From: Halobacillus sp. Nhm2S1
Lineage (GTDB): Bacteria; Bacillota; Bacilli; Bacillales; Halobacillaceae
Direction: 5' to 3'
Assembly: GCF_019599545.1 (NCBI RefSeq)
Contig: NZ_JAIEZV010000001.1
Location: 310,001-374,000 of the forward strand
DNA length: 64,000 bases
Shown: in pieces, positions 1-9,228 of the stretch
How the letters are laid out: every line of letters starts with the position of its first letter
How positions within the stretch are numbered: the first letter of the stretch is position 1
The notes under the pieces: model-generated
What the model was told of the DNA's origin: nothing
The model's input: the letters and a program-made list of their open reading frames with translations, nothing else
Database searches by the model: none
Position numbers and translations under genes: made by a program

Positions 1-1493
1 TCTCCCTCGATTCGATTTCGAATATCTCGTGCTAATCTTGTTGCTTCAAGATCATCAATTTCATCAGGACGAACCATGATGCGAACTTCGCGTCCAGCTT
101 GGATCGCGAAAGATTTTTCTACGCCATCGTAAGACTCTGAAATCTCTTCCAGTTTTTCAAGACGTTTGATGTAATTCTCTAAGGTTTCACTTCTGGCTCC
201 AGGACGTGCCGCGGATAAAGCATCAGCAGCAGCAACAAGTACAGAAATGATTGAGGTCGGCTCTTCATCACCGTGGTGGGATGCTACAGCATTAATGACC
301 GTTTCGTTCTCTTTGTACTTCATCGCCAGTTCTTTACCGATTTCCACGTGACTTCCTTCTACTTCATGGTCAATGGCTTTACCAATATCATGAAGCAGTC
401 CTGCACGACGGGCCAGGGTTTCATCTTCTCCAAGTTCGGCAGCTAACAAACCGGATAGGTAAGCGACTTCCATTGAGTGTTTCAAGACGTTTTGTCCGTA
501 ACTAGTACGATACTTCAGACGTCCTAAGATTTTAATCAGATCTGGGTGGAGACCATGAACCCCGACTTCAAAAGTGGTTTGCTCCCCAACTTCTCTGATG
601 TAATCATCAACTTCTCGTCTGGACTTGTCCACCATCTCTTCGATACGAGCAGGGTGAATTCGTCCATCCTGCACCAACTTCTCAAGGGCCATTCTTGCTG
701 TTTCTCGTCGAATTGGATCAAACCCTGAAAGGATGACAGCCTCAGGGGTATCGTCAATAATCAAGTCAATACCTGTCAGTGTCTCTAATGTACGAATGTT
801 CCGGCCTTCACGTCCAATGATGCGGCCTTTCATTTCGTCATTAGGAAGGTTGACAACGGAAACGGTCGTTTCAGCTACATGATCAGCTGCACAACGCTGA
901 AGGGCTAGAGAAAGAATGCTTTTCGCTTTCTTATCCGCTTCTTCCTTCGCACGGTTTTCCGCTTCCTTAATCATAAGGGCTGACTCATGCGATACCTCTT
1001 GTTCGACGCGTTCTAAAATCATCTGCTTCGCCTGGTCTGATGTTAAGCTTGAGATACGTTCAAGCTCCGTTTGTTGTTCTTGAAGCATAGCTTTCACTTT
1101 GCTTTCCATTTCTTCAATTTGTTGTTGTCTCTCGGCAAGAGTCCCTTCTTTCTTTTCGAGTGAAAGATCACGTTGGTCAAGCGTTCCACTCTTACGATCA
1201 AGATTCTCTTCTTTCTGAGTTAAACGATTTTCAGTTTTCTGCAGTTCCATGCGGCGCTCACGGATTTCGTTCTCCGCTTCCTGGCGAAATTTCTGGTTCT
1301 CTTCTTTCGCTTCAAGAAGAGCTTCCTTCTTGGCTGATTCAGCGTTGCGATGACCTTCTTCCACAATCTGTTTCGCAAGGTCCTCAGCACTGGAAATTTT
1401 CGCTTCCGCAATCGATTTCCGAATAAGATAACCAACAACAGAACCGATGATAAGGGCAAGCAAAATGAAGATGAGCGAGGATATTATATCCAT
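1..1493 (-). CDS. rny: Ribonuclease Y, 3' end outside the window
   Basis: Membrane-anchored endoribonuclease that starts bulk mRNA decay in Firmicutes. The ATG at 1493 follows an AGGAGG ribosome site. One N-terminal membrane helix (about residues 5-24) leads into a long charged coiled coil, then a KH domain with [11 protein letters not shown] near residue 231 and an HD domain with HDIGKAIDH near residue 370, the metal-binding signature. About 497 codons are present; the family is near 520, so only the extreme C-terminus is missing. It has its own promoter just upstream and follows recA, as in Bacillus subtilis (ymdA). Identification is secure. Confidence 0.97.
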   Translation of the reverse strand, partial: MDIISSLIFILLALIIGSVVGYLIRKSIAEAKISSAEDLAKQIVEEGHRNAESAKKEALLEAKEENQKFRQEAENEIRERRMELQKTENRLTQKEENLDRKSGTLDQRDLSLEKKEGTLAERQQQIEEMESKVKAMLQEQQTELERISSLTSDQAKQMILERVEQEVSHESALMIKEAENRAKEEADKKAKSILSLALQRCAADHVAETTVSVVNLPNDEMKGRIIGREGRNIRTLETLTGIDLIIDDTPEAVILSGFDPIRRETARMALEKLVQDGRIHPARIEEMVDKSRREVDDYIREVGEQTTFEVGVHGLHPDLIKILGRLKYRTSYGQNVLKHSMEVAYLSGLLAAELGEDETLARRAGLLHDIGKAIDHEVEGSHVEIGKELAMKYKENETVINAVASHHGDEEPTSIISVLVAAADALSAARPGARSETLENYIKRLEKLEEISESYDGVEKSFAIQAGREVRIMVRPDEIDDLEATRLARDIRNRIEG

Positions 1494-1606
1494 AATTTCA
1501 CCTCCTCTTGCTATGAACTTGGTCCGTTTGTCGGCAATTACAAACGTTTCATTTTCAGTTTCATTTGTTTAAGATAAGGGTATAAAGATGAAAATGATAC
1601 ACATTC

Positions 1607-1635
1607 ATTTTATGCTTGACTATACGGAATGTCAA
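1607..1635 (-). promoter_or_regulatory. Sigma-A promoter of rny
   Basis: On the minus strand a perfect -35 TTGACA (1630-1635) is followed after 17 bp by TAAAAT (1607-1612). Transcription would start near 1600, giving a leader of about 105 nt before the rny ATG. The 1494-1833 stretch has no gene; apart from this promoter and the recA terminator I see nothing in it. Confidence 0.75.
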
Positions 1636-1786
1636 GGAAACGCCCTATGTATCTGCTAACATATTCAAATATTTAAAAATGTCAGTCTATTATTCCCTTC
1701 TTTTCTACACCGTACGGCTAAAGAAAAGATGCCATATAAGGAACAAAAATAGTCTTTGTGGGGACTTAAAAATATAATAGATGAAA

Positions 1787-1822
1787 AAAAAGAGTATGAA
1801 ACGATCGTTTCATACTCTTTTT
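1787..1822 (-). terminator. Intrinsic terminator of recA
   Basis: A perfect inverted repeat with 18-nt arms (1787-1804 and 1805-1822) whose outer pairs are A/T runs lies 12 bp after the recA stop. On the minus strand it ends in a T run, so it should stop recA transcripts before rny. The central pairs must open to form a loop. Confidence 0.85.
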
Positions 1823-1833
1823 CACTCGAACGA

Positions 1834-2877
1834 TTAAACGTCCAGCGTTTCCTGACTTTCTTTATTATTGGCATCTGCTGCTTCTTCATCTGCTTCCATG
1901 CCATAATGGTCTCGAATCAATTTTTTCACTTCTTCATAGACCTCAACGTTTTCTTTAAGGAATTGCTTAGCATTCTCACGACCCTGGCCAAGTCTATCAT
2001 CCTTATACGAATACCAGGAACCACTCTTCTGAATAAGGTCGAGATCTGTTCCGATATCAAGCAGCTCTCCTTCGCGAGAAATCCCTTCTCCATACATAAT
2101 ATCTACTTCCGCCTGTCTGAATGGAGGGGCCACTTTGTTTTTGACCACTTTCAAACGGGTTTTGTTTCCCACCATTTCGTTTCCTTGTTTCAAAGTCTCC
2201 GCACGACGGACTTCCAAACGAACAGAAGAATAGAACTTCAACGCACGTCCACCAGGGGTAGTTTCAGGGTTACCGAACATTACTCCCACTTTTTCACGAA
2301 TTTGGTTAATAAAGATGGCCGTCGTTTTCGATTTGTTGATGGCTCCAGAAAGCTTACGAAGCGCCTGAGACATCAAACGGGCCTGCAAACCGACGTGGGC
2401 GTCACCCATTTCACCTTCAATCTCAGCTTTTGGTACAAGTGCTGCTACAGAGTCGATGACAACCATATCAACTGCACCACTACGGACAAGAGCCTCTGCA
2501 ATTTCAAGTGCCTGTTCTCCCGTATCCGGTTGAGATAGTAGAAGTTCTTCAATGTCTACCCCCAACGCTCTTGCATAGACAGGGTCCAAGGCATGCTCCG
2601 CATCGATGAAGGCCGCCTGGCCGCCTTTTCTTTGAGCTTCAGCAATCGCGTGAAGAGCGACTGTTGTTTTACCAGAGGATTCTGGTCCATAAATTTCTAC
2701 AATTCTACCACGTGGGTAGCCGCCCACTCCAAGGGCTACGTCAAGAGCAAGAGATCCACTTGGTACCGTGTTTACTTTCTGCTCAGCGCTTTCCCCCAGC
2801 TTCATTATGGAGCCTTTTCCGAATTGCTTTTCTATTTGACGCAATGCCATATCCAATGCTTGTTTACGATCGCTCAT
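1834..2877 (-). CDS. recA: Recombinase RecA
   Basis: ATP-dependent strand-exchange protein for homologous recombination, and co-protease for LexA in the SOS response. At 347 residues it has full family length. The Walker A loop GPESSGKT is at residues 64-71, followed by a Walker B type VIDSVAAL segment, the L2 region around [15 protein letters not shown], and an acidic C-terminal tail. The ATG at 2877 follows an AAGGCGG site. It is a single-gene unit with its own promoter, LexA-type box and terminator, downstream of cinA as in other Bacillaceae. Confidence 0.99.
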   Translation of the reverse strand: MSDRKQALDMALRQIEKQFGKGSIMKLGESAEQKVNTVPSGSLALDVALGVGGYPRGRIVEIYGPESSGKTTVALHAIAEAQRKGGQAAFIDAEHALDPVYARALGVDIEELLLSQPDTGEQALEIAEALVRSGAVDMVVIDSVAALVPKAEIEGEMGDAHVGLQARLMSQALRKLSGAINKSKTTAIFINQIREKVGVMFGNPETTPGGRALKFYSSVRLEVRRAETLKQGNEMVGNKTRLKVVKNKVAPPFRQAEVDIMYGEGISREGELLDIGTDLDLIQKSGSWYSYKDDRLGQGRENAKQFLKENVEVYEEVKKLIRDHYGMEADEEAADANNKESQETLDV

Positions 2878-2907
2878 TATATACCGCCTTTCAAAATTTC
2901 TATCCCT

Positions 2908-2958
2908 ATCATAACTTGTTTTTAATCGTTTGCCAACTAAAAAGCGAATAAATGTTCC
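2908..2958 (-). promoter_or_regulatory. recA promoter with LexA (SOS) box
   Basis: On the minus strand, -35 TTGGCA (2931-2936) and -10 TATGAT (2908-2913) are 17 bp apart. Eight bases further upstream, 2945-2958 reads GGAACATTTATTCG, one base off the Bacillus LexA consensus CGAAC-N4-GTTCG in the core half-sites. Known recA regulation in Bacillus places such a box at the promoter, so SOS control is very likely. Confidence 0.75.
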
Positions 2959-2976
2959 CTTTTTTTATAAAGAATA

Positions 2977-3028
2977 AAAGGTGCAATTTTTTATTTCCTC
3001 TACGTGAAATTATCAAAATTGCACCTTT
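2977..3028 (-). terminator. Intrinsic terminator of the pgsA-cinA unit
   Basis: Perfect 14-bp arms (2977-2990 and 3015-3028) separated by a 24-nt AT-rich loop lie 14 bp after the cinA stop. The downstream arm is followed on the minus strand by TTTTATTC and a further T-rich stretch. The long loop is unusual but the position fits a terminator. Confidence 0.65.
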
Positions 3029-3041
3029 ACAGCAATGAAAA

Positions 3042-4280
3042 TTATTTTTTCAATCTATGGAAAATCAATTCATACGCCCTCTTTACAGCTCTCACTCGCA
3101 CCTGTTCCCGTCCACCATCGAAGTGGAATTTATGAACTTCAGGCTTTCTCTCTCCTATTTGAAGTCCGATAAAGACGGTACCTGGTTCATGTCCCTCACT
3201 TGCATCCGGACCTGCGACACCTGTGAAACTGACAACAACATCGACGTCTAAGTTTGCTTGGGCATTTAGAGCCATCATTTCCGCACATTCGTGGCTGATG
3301 GTCCCATATTTCTTAATTAGGAATTTAGGTACCTGAAGTATTCTTTCTTTCATCTCTGGAGTATAGACAGTATATCCACCTTGACAGACGGCTGAAGCAC
3401 CAGGAAGCGCGATGAGCCGCTCTAAAAATCTTCCACCGGTGAAGCTCTCTGCTGAACCGATTGTTAATCCTTTTTCTTTGAGGAGATCTCTGACCTTTTC
3501 TTCAATGGTAATCGCATCACTGCCATAATAATACTTTCCGACATGGTCAAGAATCTCGTTTTTAAGCGTGAGAATTTTTTCCTTCGCCTGTTCTGTTGAT
3601 TCCCCTGTAGCTGTCAGCCTTAAACCCACTTCTCCTTCAGAAGCGAGCGGGGCAATAGTGGGATTGGTTTGAGAACGGATTAAGGATTGGAGTTTCGTTT
3701 CTAAATCCGACTCACCGATCCCTATAAAACGCATCATTTCTGAAACGATTTGGGATTCAATGTGGTAATTATTCTGTAAATAAGGAATAACATACTCATC
3801 CATTATATACTTCATTTCTCTTGGGACCCCTGGAAGGAAAACCCACAGGGTATCCTCATGTTTTACCAGTTGACCAGGCGCCATACCTTCTAGATTTTGA
3901 AAAACGGAGGCACTCTCAAACACACGGGCCTGTTTACGATTGTTCTCAGACATAGACTTTTGATTTCTCTGATAGTAGCTTTTGATCTTTTCCATTGAAT
4001 CTTCATGTTCGACCAATTCCTCATCAAAGACGAGCTTAGCAGCATCCAGGGTCAAGTCATCTTCGGTAGGGCCGAGCCCGCCTGTAACAATGACTAGATC
4101 AGCTCTTGACTCCGCTAATGCAAAAGAATCTTTCACCCTTTTCAAATTATCACCGACAACAGTGTGGTGATAAACGGAATGTCCGAGAGTCGCAAGCCTA
4201 CTTGAGATCCACTGAGCATTCGTATTCGCAATTTGACCTAAAAGTAATTCTGTACCGACACCTATAATTTCTGCTCTCAT
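3042..4280 (-). CDS. cinA: CinA, nicotinamide-nucleotide amidase / competence-damage protein
   Basis: 412 residues in the classic two-domain layout. The N-terminal MoaB/MogA-like domain (about 1-170, with VTGGLGPTEDD) is the COG1058 pyrophosphatase-type module; the C-terminal PncC-type domain (about 255-410) carries AESFTGG and the GGYTVYT..K segment. The family deamidates nicotinamide mononucleotide in pyridine nucleotide salvage and is linked to competence and recA in Firmicutes. The start overlaps the pgsA stop by 4 nt (ATGA), indicating translational coupling. The motif has Phe where many PncC proteins have Cys or Leu, so enzyme activity should not be assumed. Confidence 0.93.
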   Translation of the reverse strand: MRAEIIGVGTELLLGQIANTNAQWISSRLATLGHSVYHHTVVGDNLKRVKDSFALAESRADLVIVTGGLGPTEDDLTLDAAKLVFDEELVEHEDSMEKIKSYYQRNQKSMSENNRKQARVFESASVFQNLEGMAPGQLVKHEDTLWVFLPGVPREMKYIMDEYVIPYLQNNYHIESQIVSEMMRFIGIGESDLETKLQSLIRSQTNPTIAPLASEGEVGLRLTATGESTEQAKEKILTLKNEILDHVGKYYYGSDAITIEEKVRDLLKEKGLTIGSAESFTGGRFLERLIALPGASAVCQGGYTVYTPEMKERILQVPKFLIKKYGTISHECAEMMALNAQANLDVDVVVSFTGVAGPDASEGHEPGTVFIGLQIGERKPEVHKFHFDGGREQVRVRAVKRAYELIFHRLKK

Positions 4281-4855
4281 TTAGAATCCCTCATTACATG
4301 CCAATTTTTTTTGAAGTAATCATAACCAGAGTACACGGTAATCAACAGCGCCAAATAAAGTGCAATCATTCCCAAAGGAAACCCGATGAAGGCGAATGGC
4401 CAATTATGCAAGAGCAGAAGGGAAATAGCGATGATTTGGATCCATGTCTTCAGTTTTCCCATTTGGCTGGCTGCAAGGACACTGCCTTCCCCTGCGGCTA
4501 CCAGCCGGAGTCCCGTCACTGCAAATTCACGGCTGATGATCAATATGACAATCCATGCAGGGGCGAGACCAATTTCAACAAGTAAAATAAGGGCTGCACT
4601 AACTAAAAGCTTGTCAGCGAGCGGATCAAGAAATTTCCCTAAGTTTGTTACAAGGTTATATTTTCTTGCAATATATCCGTCGATCCAGTCCGTCGTAGAA
4701 GCTAAGATAAACAGGAGTGCTCCTGCTAAGTGAGCGACAGGTAATTCGCGGTCTTCCATTTGGAAGGTACCCCATTCAAATGGAACACTCATGAGGATGA
4801 TGAAAATTGGAATAAGAAAAATTCTTGATAATGTGATTTTATTTGGTAAATTCAT
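4277..4855 (-). CDS. pgsA: CDP-diacylglycerol-glycerol-3-phosphate 3-phosphatidyltransferase
   Basis: Integral membrane enzyme making phosphatidylglycerol phosphate, the committed step to phosphatidylglycerol and cardiolipin. The CDP-alcohol phosphotransferase signature DG-x2-AR-x8-G-x3-D-x3-D is complete (from DGYIARK to FLDPLADK), with several hydrophobic helices. I take the ATG at 4855, which follows AGGAG at 9 bp and gives 192 residues, the usual length; an upstream in-frame start at 4909 would add an unmatched N-terminus. It lies between rodZ and cinA and overlaps cinA by 4 nt. Confidence 0.95.
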   Translation of the reverse strand: MNLPNKITLSRIFLIPIFIILMSVPFEWGTFQMEDRELPVAHLAGALLFILASTTDWIDGYIARKYNLVTNLGKFLDPLADKLLVSAALILLVEIGLAPAWIVILIISREFAVTGLRLVAAGEGSVLAASQMGKLKTWIQIIAISLLLLHNWPFAFIGFPLGMIALYLALLITVYSGYDYFKKNWHVMRDSK

Positions 4856-4892
4856 AAAGCTCACTCTCCTAACAATCATTTCAATACATGAA

Positions 4893-4951
4893 AGGCTGCC
4901 CGTCCACAAAGAGTGGCCTTACACTCTCACGATGAACCACTGGGGCAGCCT
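4893..4951 (-). other. Stem-loop between rodZ and pgsA
   Basis: A 9-bp GC-rich stem (4893-4901 with 4943-4951) encloses a second short stem (4910-4915 with 4922-4927). It lies about 20 bp after the rodZ stop and lacks a good T run, so it may be a weak terminator or an mRNA stability/processing element. Confidence 0.45.
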
Positions 4952-4972
4952 GGTTTGATTATATTTAGTTTC

Positions 4973-5893
4973 TTACTTGAATTGCAACAATAATTTCTGT
5001 GTGGAAACTTCCGGGTTCGGATAAGGAACTTCGTTCTCCCCAATCATGACGGTTGTTCCCGGTGCATTACCTGTCTTGATGTACAATTCATCCTTGTCCC
5101 CTAAATCAAGGGAGATCGGTGAATCCTCCGCTGTGTATTCTTTCGCTGTCACAAGGTCTTCACCATTCTTAGGAGCTTTAACTTCCATATAGGCTCTGCC
5201 TGTTAACTCGATGGTAACCTTACGTTCAGTTGTGCCGCTCACATCATAAGTATGCTCCGGAAAAGATCCTGTCCCTTCCTGAACCATTTGAATGTCTATC
5301 TCTTCTTTATCTTCCGCAGGTGTTTCCTCTTCTTCCTCTGGCGCTGGCTCGTCTTCTGATCCTGTTTCTTCAGATTCACTTCCATCTTCATTACCTTCGA
5401 CATCGCCCTGGTCGCCGGAAGTTTCACTTTCAGAATTCTCAGGCACGCTGATTTCATTGTCGGAACCATTTTCTGTAGCTGTATTGGCATCCTCTGCCCC
5501 ACTCATATTCTGCCATACGAGCCATACGACAAAGATCAACCCTATAATCAATCCAACAGTTAAGATTGTCGGCAGTACCCGGGAGGATGGGCCGCTTTTC
5601 TGCGTCGCTTCCTTTTTAGTCCTTTGGACACGACTGTATTGTACCGTACTCTCCTCATCGAAGGTTGGAAGCTCCCCTTTATGTTCTTCCATCACTACTT
5701 CAGGGTCTAATCCGACCGCAGAGGCATATTCCCTAATAAACGCACGGGTGTAGAATTTTCCAGGCAGCACTTGAAACTCATTCTTTTCAATCGCCTGAAG
5801 GTAGCGTTTTTGTATCTTTGTCGTCTCTTGCAACGATTCTAAAGAAAGGCCTTTTGATTCCCTGGCTTCCCTCAGTCTTTCTCCAATCTCCAT
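4973..5893 (-). CDS. rodZ: RodZ-like cell-shape protein (YmfM)
   Basis: Bitopic membrane protein linked to MreB and cell elongation. The N-terminus holds a helix-turn-helix domain of the RodZ type (about 1-85). A positive stretch is followed by one membrane helix (LPTILTVGLIIGLIFVVWLV), a very acidic Glu/Asp/Ser linker, and a C-terminal DUF4115-like beta domain. The ATG at 5893 is preceded by a modest GGATGG site; an in-frame TTG at 5908 is possible but has no ribosome site. The linker acidity suits a halophile. It is followed by pgsA, as in B. subtilis. Confidence 0.9.
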   Translation of the reverse strand: MEIGERLREARESKGLSLESLQETTKIQKRYLQAIEKNEFQVLPGKFYTRAFIREYASAVGLDPEVVMEEHKGELPTFDEESTVQYSRVQRTKKEATQKSGPSSRVLPTILTVGLIIGLIFVVWLVWQNMSGAEDANTATENGSDNEISVPENSESETSGDQGDVEGNEDGSESEETGSEDEPAPEEEEETPAEDKEEIDIQMVQEGTGSFPEHTYDVSGTTERKVTIELTGRAYMEVKAPKNGEDLVTAKEYTAEDSPISLDLGDKDELYIKTGNAPGTTVMIGENEVPYPNPEVSTQKLLLQFK

Positions 5894-5911
5894 GTTAACA
5901 CCATCCAATTT

Positions 5912-6703
5912 CTAAAAATCGAACATGGAAAAACCTTCATTCATAGACATTTCTTGTTTTTCCACAGGTTCATAAGTAATTTCTTCATCTTCGTTATTCC
6001 GAAGTTCAATAATATAGTCAAAATCATCCATTGTATATTCCGTTTCCTGAACGAAAATATCCGGGTGTTCTATGACTTTCGTTGCAGGAAGTCTCATGAT
6101 CTCACGCACCAGCTGCCAGTGCTTTTCATTTGCTCGTTTCGCAGACACAATCCCATCTATGATGTAGAGGTTGTCTTCACTGTACTCTTCATCAATCAAC
6201 TGGTTTCGCACCGTCTGCTTTAAAAGCGTACTGGAGACGAACAACCATCGTTTGTTTGCACATACACTTGCTGCTACAACAGACTCTGTTTTTCCTACCC
6301 TTGGCATCCCACGGATTCCAATCAGCTTGTGCCCATCCTTCATGAAGAGCTCAGCCATAAAATCAACAAGTAATCCCAAGTCCTCCCGATTGAATCGGAA
6401 TGTTTTACGATCATCCACATCGCTATGTATATATCGACCATGTCTTACTGCCAAACGATCTCTCAATTTTGGCCGGCGGAGTTTAGTTACTTTTATTGTA
6501 TCCATTGTATTTAGAATCGATCTCAAACGAGTGATTTGTTCTTCATCTTTACATAGGAGAAGCATTCCCCGGTGGGAATTTTCGACCCCATTAATGGTGA
6601 CGATGTTGATTGCCATCATACCGAGCAGTGAGGAGATGTCCCCAAGCAATCCTGGGCGGTTATACTGAATTTCATATTCTAAGTACCATTCTTTTTTTTC
6701 CAT
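5912..6703 (-). CDS. ymfK: YmfK-family protein (DUF3388), ACT-like plus P-loop-like segment
   Basis: 263-residue protein of the DUF3388 family, function unknown. Residues 5-80 look like an ACT-type regulatory fold (YEIQYNRPGLLGDISSLLG, then IVTINGVEN). Around residue 135, GMPRVGKTE reads as a nucleotide-binding P-loop, followed by hydrophobic strand-like segments and an acidic C-terminus. It starts after an AGAGGAG site and is followed closely by rodZ (18 bp). A ligand-sensing NTP-binding role is only an inference from these motifs. Conserved at this locus in Bacillaceae. Confidence 0.85.
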   Translation of the reverse strand: MEKKEWYLEYEIQYNRPGLLGDISSLLGMMAINIVTINGVENSHRGMLLLCKDEEQITRLRSILNTMDTIKVTKLRRPKLRDRLAVRHGRYIHSDVDDRKTFRFNREDLGLLVDFMAELFMKDGHKLIGIRGMPRVGKTESVVAASVCANKRWLFVSSTLLKQTVRNQLIDEEYSEDNLYIIDGIVSAKRANEKHWQLVREIMRLPATKVIEHPDIFVQETEYTMDDFDYIIELRNNEDEEITYEPVEKQEMSMNEGFSMFDF

Positions 6704-6854
6704 AATACAACTCCTCTGAAAAATTGTCGTTATTTGTCAAAGTCGAGTGATTTATGGAATTTTTCACTCTCTATCTATCATAAAGGATTTTTTCTAAATA
6801 GGAAAGGACGATCCTACATAAACATACAAAAATTGAAAAAGCTTGGTATCATTA

Positions 6855-6885
6855 GAAAAAATCCGCACAGACGTCTGTGCGGATT
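6855..6885 (-). terminator. Intrinsic terminator after ymfJ
   Basis: Perfect 13-bp arms (6860-6872 and 6873-6885), 10 bp after the ymfJ stop, followed on the minus strand by TTTTTTCTAAT. This separates the ymfF-H-I-J unit from ymfK-rodZ. Confidence 0.9.
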
Positions 6886-6895
6886 GATGACGAGG

Positions 6896-7156
6896 TTAAC
6901 CTTGGTTTCCTTCGTTTTGAACCATCTTCACCATCATATTGGCAATGGCGTGTTGTTCTTTTTCATCTGCTACATTCCAAAGATCACGCAAGACAGCTTC
7001 CTGCTCGTTCTTCGCATCAACGGAGTTTGCTAAATAACCACCAATTTCGTAAGCAAGCTCAGAAACCGCTCCTTCTTGCATACCTTGACCTTTCGCCTGA
7101 TGTAAGCGATCGCCCAAGAAATCTTTCCATGAATCGAAATTATCGAGAACAGACAT
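6896..7156 (-). CDS. ymfJ: YmfJ-family small protein (DUF3243)
   Basis: 86 residues, soluble, predicted mainly helical; the family has no assigned biochemical function. The ATG at 7156 is chosen because AGGAGG lies 7 bp upstream; an in-frame codon at 7183 would add nine residues with no ribosome site. It has no membrane segment and is acidic. It sits between ymfI and ymfK, its usual place, and ends directly before a strong terminator. Confidence 0.88.
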   Translation of the reverse strand: MSVLDNFDSWKDFLGDRLHQAKGQGMQEGAVSELAYEIGGYLANSVDAKNEQEAVLRDLWNVADEKEQHAIANMMVKMVQNEGNQG

Positions 7157-7223
7157 GATGTAACCTCCTCTGAATTTTTTCATGCTTAGTATGAGAAGGA
7201 ATCACGGATCTTATGCAACGGAA

Positions 7224-7943
7224 TTATGACCAGCCACCGTCCACTTGAATCACTTGTCCCGTTATGTAACTTGATTTGTCACTCAATAAAAAGCCGGCCG
7301 TTTGAGCGACTTCTTCAGGCGAGCCGGACCGTCCTAAAGGAATATCATCCTCTAGGAAGTCCAGTTCTTCCTGGCTCAGATGGGCGTTCATCTTTGTAGC
7401 AATCAAGCCTGGGGCAATACTGTTAACTCTAATTCCACTTGGCGCTACTTCTTTCGCCAGTCCTTTGACAAAACTGTTCTGTGCACCTTTCACAGAACTG
7501 TAAACGACTTCCATACTCGCACCTTCATGTCCGAAAATAGAACTGATGACAATAATATTGCCACTTTTCTTTCGGATCATATAGGGGAGCACCTTCTGGG
7601 CAATCATCCACAGTGATTTGACGTGAACGAGATACAATGCGTCCATCTCTTCTGTCCTCATATCCTGAAATAATCCGCTGTGCATGTGCCCACCCGCGAA
7701 GAGTATGGCATCCCATTCATCCTCGATTTGATCTAGAAGGGAATGAATGCCTTCTAATGTGGAAAGGTCCGCCCCGAATGCCCCCGCCCATTGAGAAGCC
7801 GGGATTTGCTTTCTGTTTTCTTCTATGTTTTTTTTATTTTGGTTGTAATGCAGACCAACGGAAAAGCCTTGCTCAACAGCACTTTGAACCAGTGCCTGAC
7901 CAATACCACCGCTGGCTCCAATAATCAGACACTTTTTATTCAT
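7224..7943 (-). CDS. ymfI: Short-chain dehydrogenase/reductase (YmfI)
   Basis: 239-residue classical SDR. The Rossmann motif GASGGIGQA is near the N-terminus, and the catalytic Ser (VISSIFG) and Tyr-x3-Lys (YSSVK) are present. The C-terminal GQVIQVDGGWS is typical of 3-oxoacyl-ACP reductase-like SDRs, but the substrate is unknown. The ATG at 7943 lies inside the end of ymfH (8-nt overlap) and gives the usual N-terminus MNKKCLIIGA; a longer reading from 7979 is possible and neither has a strong ribosome site. Confidence 0.88.
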   Translation of the reverse strand: MNKKCLIIGASGGIGQALVQSAVEQGFSVGLHYNQNKKNIEENRKQIPASQWAGAFGADLSTLEGIHSLLDQIEDEWDAILFAGGHMHSGLFQDMRTEEMDALYLVHVKSLWMIAQKVLPYMIRKKSGNIIVISSIFGHEGASMEVVYSSVKGAQNSFVKGLAKEVAPSGIRVNSIAPGLIATKMNAHLSQEELDFLEDDIPLGRSGSPEEVAQTAGFLLSDKSSYITGQVIQVDGGWS

Positions 7944-9228
7944 TGGCTTGTGGTTTAATTTGGAAGACGGTAATCGCATCTTCTTTCAACCAGTGTTGCA
8001 AATATTCTTCTGCATCATCAGCGGTCAAGGATTCAATAATTGGCAGAACTTCAAATAAGTCTGTACCGAGAGTATGATAGTGCGTAAATTGATTGGCGAT
8101 AAATTCCAACGAGTTCATCGCTCTCATGAATTGGCCGATTTTCTTCCTTTTCATCCTTGTGAAGTCTTCATCGGATATCCTCTGTTCTTTTAACTCATGC
8201 AGCATTTCCTTAATACGAGCTGCCATTTCGTCAGGCTTTCTGGAGTCTCCACCAAGAATAGTGAAACCAAACTGACGGTCGAGTTCTGTTTCAAACTGGA
8301 AACTGTCATCGATAAGGTCGTTTTTGTAGAGCTCCTCATAGAAAACACCGCTTCTTGAGAAATAATAATCAAGGATCATCCCTGATAAAAGTTCTCCGCG
8401 TACCAATTCTTCACCTGTTAATCCTTCAACATTTTCCTTAACCCCGACCATCGCTTTTGCTGTTGTCACTGGCATGGTGATTGAATGTTCTTTCTTAGCA
8501 GCAGAAGCCGGTTCATCAGGATAGGAACGATTGATTTCAGGTGCATCAGGGAATTCTTTTTTGTCTTGATTATCTCTGATCAATGTCATCATGGACTCAG
8601 GATCGATATTTCCAGCCACGAACAAGACCATGTTGGAAGGATGATAAAACGTCTCATAACAAGTGTAAAGATCATCTTTGGTGATCTTTTGTATGCTGTC
8701 CACTGTCCCTGCGATATCCACCTTCACCGGGTGGTCGTGATATAAACTTTGGATGGTTCCGAAGAAGGACCGCCAATCAGGCTGATCATCGTACATACGG
8801 ATTTCCTGAGCGATGATGCCTTTTTCTTTTTCCACAGACTCCTCTGAGAAATAAGGGTCCTGAACAAAATCAAGGAGTGTCTGGACATTCTTATCAATTT
8901 GACTCGTTGCCGAAAACAGATACGCCGTCTTTGTAAACGATGTAAAAGCGTTGGCCGATGCACCTAGTCTTGTAAAGTCCTGGAACACATCACGATCTTC
9001 TTTTTCAAACAACTTGTGTTCAAGGAAGTGTGCAATCCCTTCTGGAACCGTCACCTTTTCACTTTTCCCGATCGGTGTAAACGTTTGGTCGATGGACCCA
9101 TAGTTCGTCGTAAAGATCCCATATGTTTTGGCCATTTCAGGCTTTGAAAGTAAGAACACCTTCAACCCATTATCTAAAGTTTCCTGATATACCGTTTCGT
9201 TCAACTGAGTATAGACCAGTTCTTCCAT
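7936..9228 (-). CDS. ymfH: Zinc protease of the M16 family, catalytic partner (YmfH)
   Basis: 430-residue insulinase/pitrilysin-type peptidase. The inverted zinc motif HFLEH (His67, Glu70, His71) is intact, with the distal ligand region EKGIIAQEIRMYDDQ about 75 residues further on, so this subunit should be catalytic. The ATG overlaps the ymfF stop by one base (TAATG), so the two are translationally coupled. M16 enzymes of this type often work as two-chain dimers, and ymfF looks like the inactive chain. Substrates are unknown in Bacillus. Confidence 0.93.
   Translation of the reverse strand: MEELVYTQLNETVYQETLDNGLKVFLLSKPEMAKTYGIFTTNYGSIDQTFTPIGKSEKVTVPEGIAHFLEHKLFEKEDRDVFQDFTRLGASANAFTSFTKTAYLFSATSQIDKNVQTLLDFVQDPYFSEESVEKEKGIIAQEIRMYDDQPDWRSFFGTIQSLYHDHPVKVDIAGTVDSIQKITKDDLYTCYETFYHPSNMVLFVAGNIDPESMMTLIRDNQDKKEFPDAPEINRSYPDEPASAAKKEHSITMPVTTAKAMVGVKENVEGLTGEELVRGELLSGMILDYYFSRSGVFYEELYKNDLIDDSFQFETELDRQFGFTILGGDSRKPDEMAARIKEMLHELKEQRISDEDFTRMKRKKIGQFMRAMNSLEFIANQFTHYHTLGTDLFEVLPIIESLTADDAEEYLQHWLKEDAITVFQIKPQANE

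Noticed and set aside
1756-2538. 260-codon plus-strand frame opposite recA
   Set aside because: It is the antisense of the strongly conserved recA gene and has no ribosome site.
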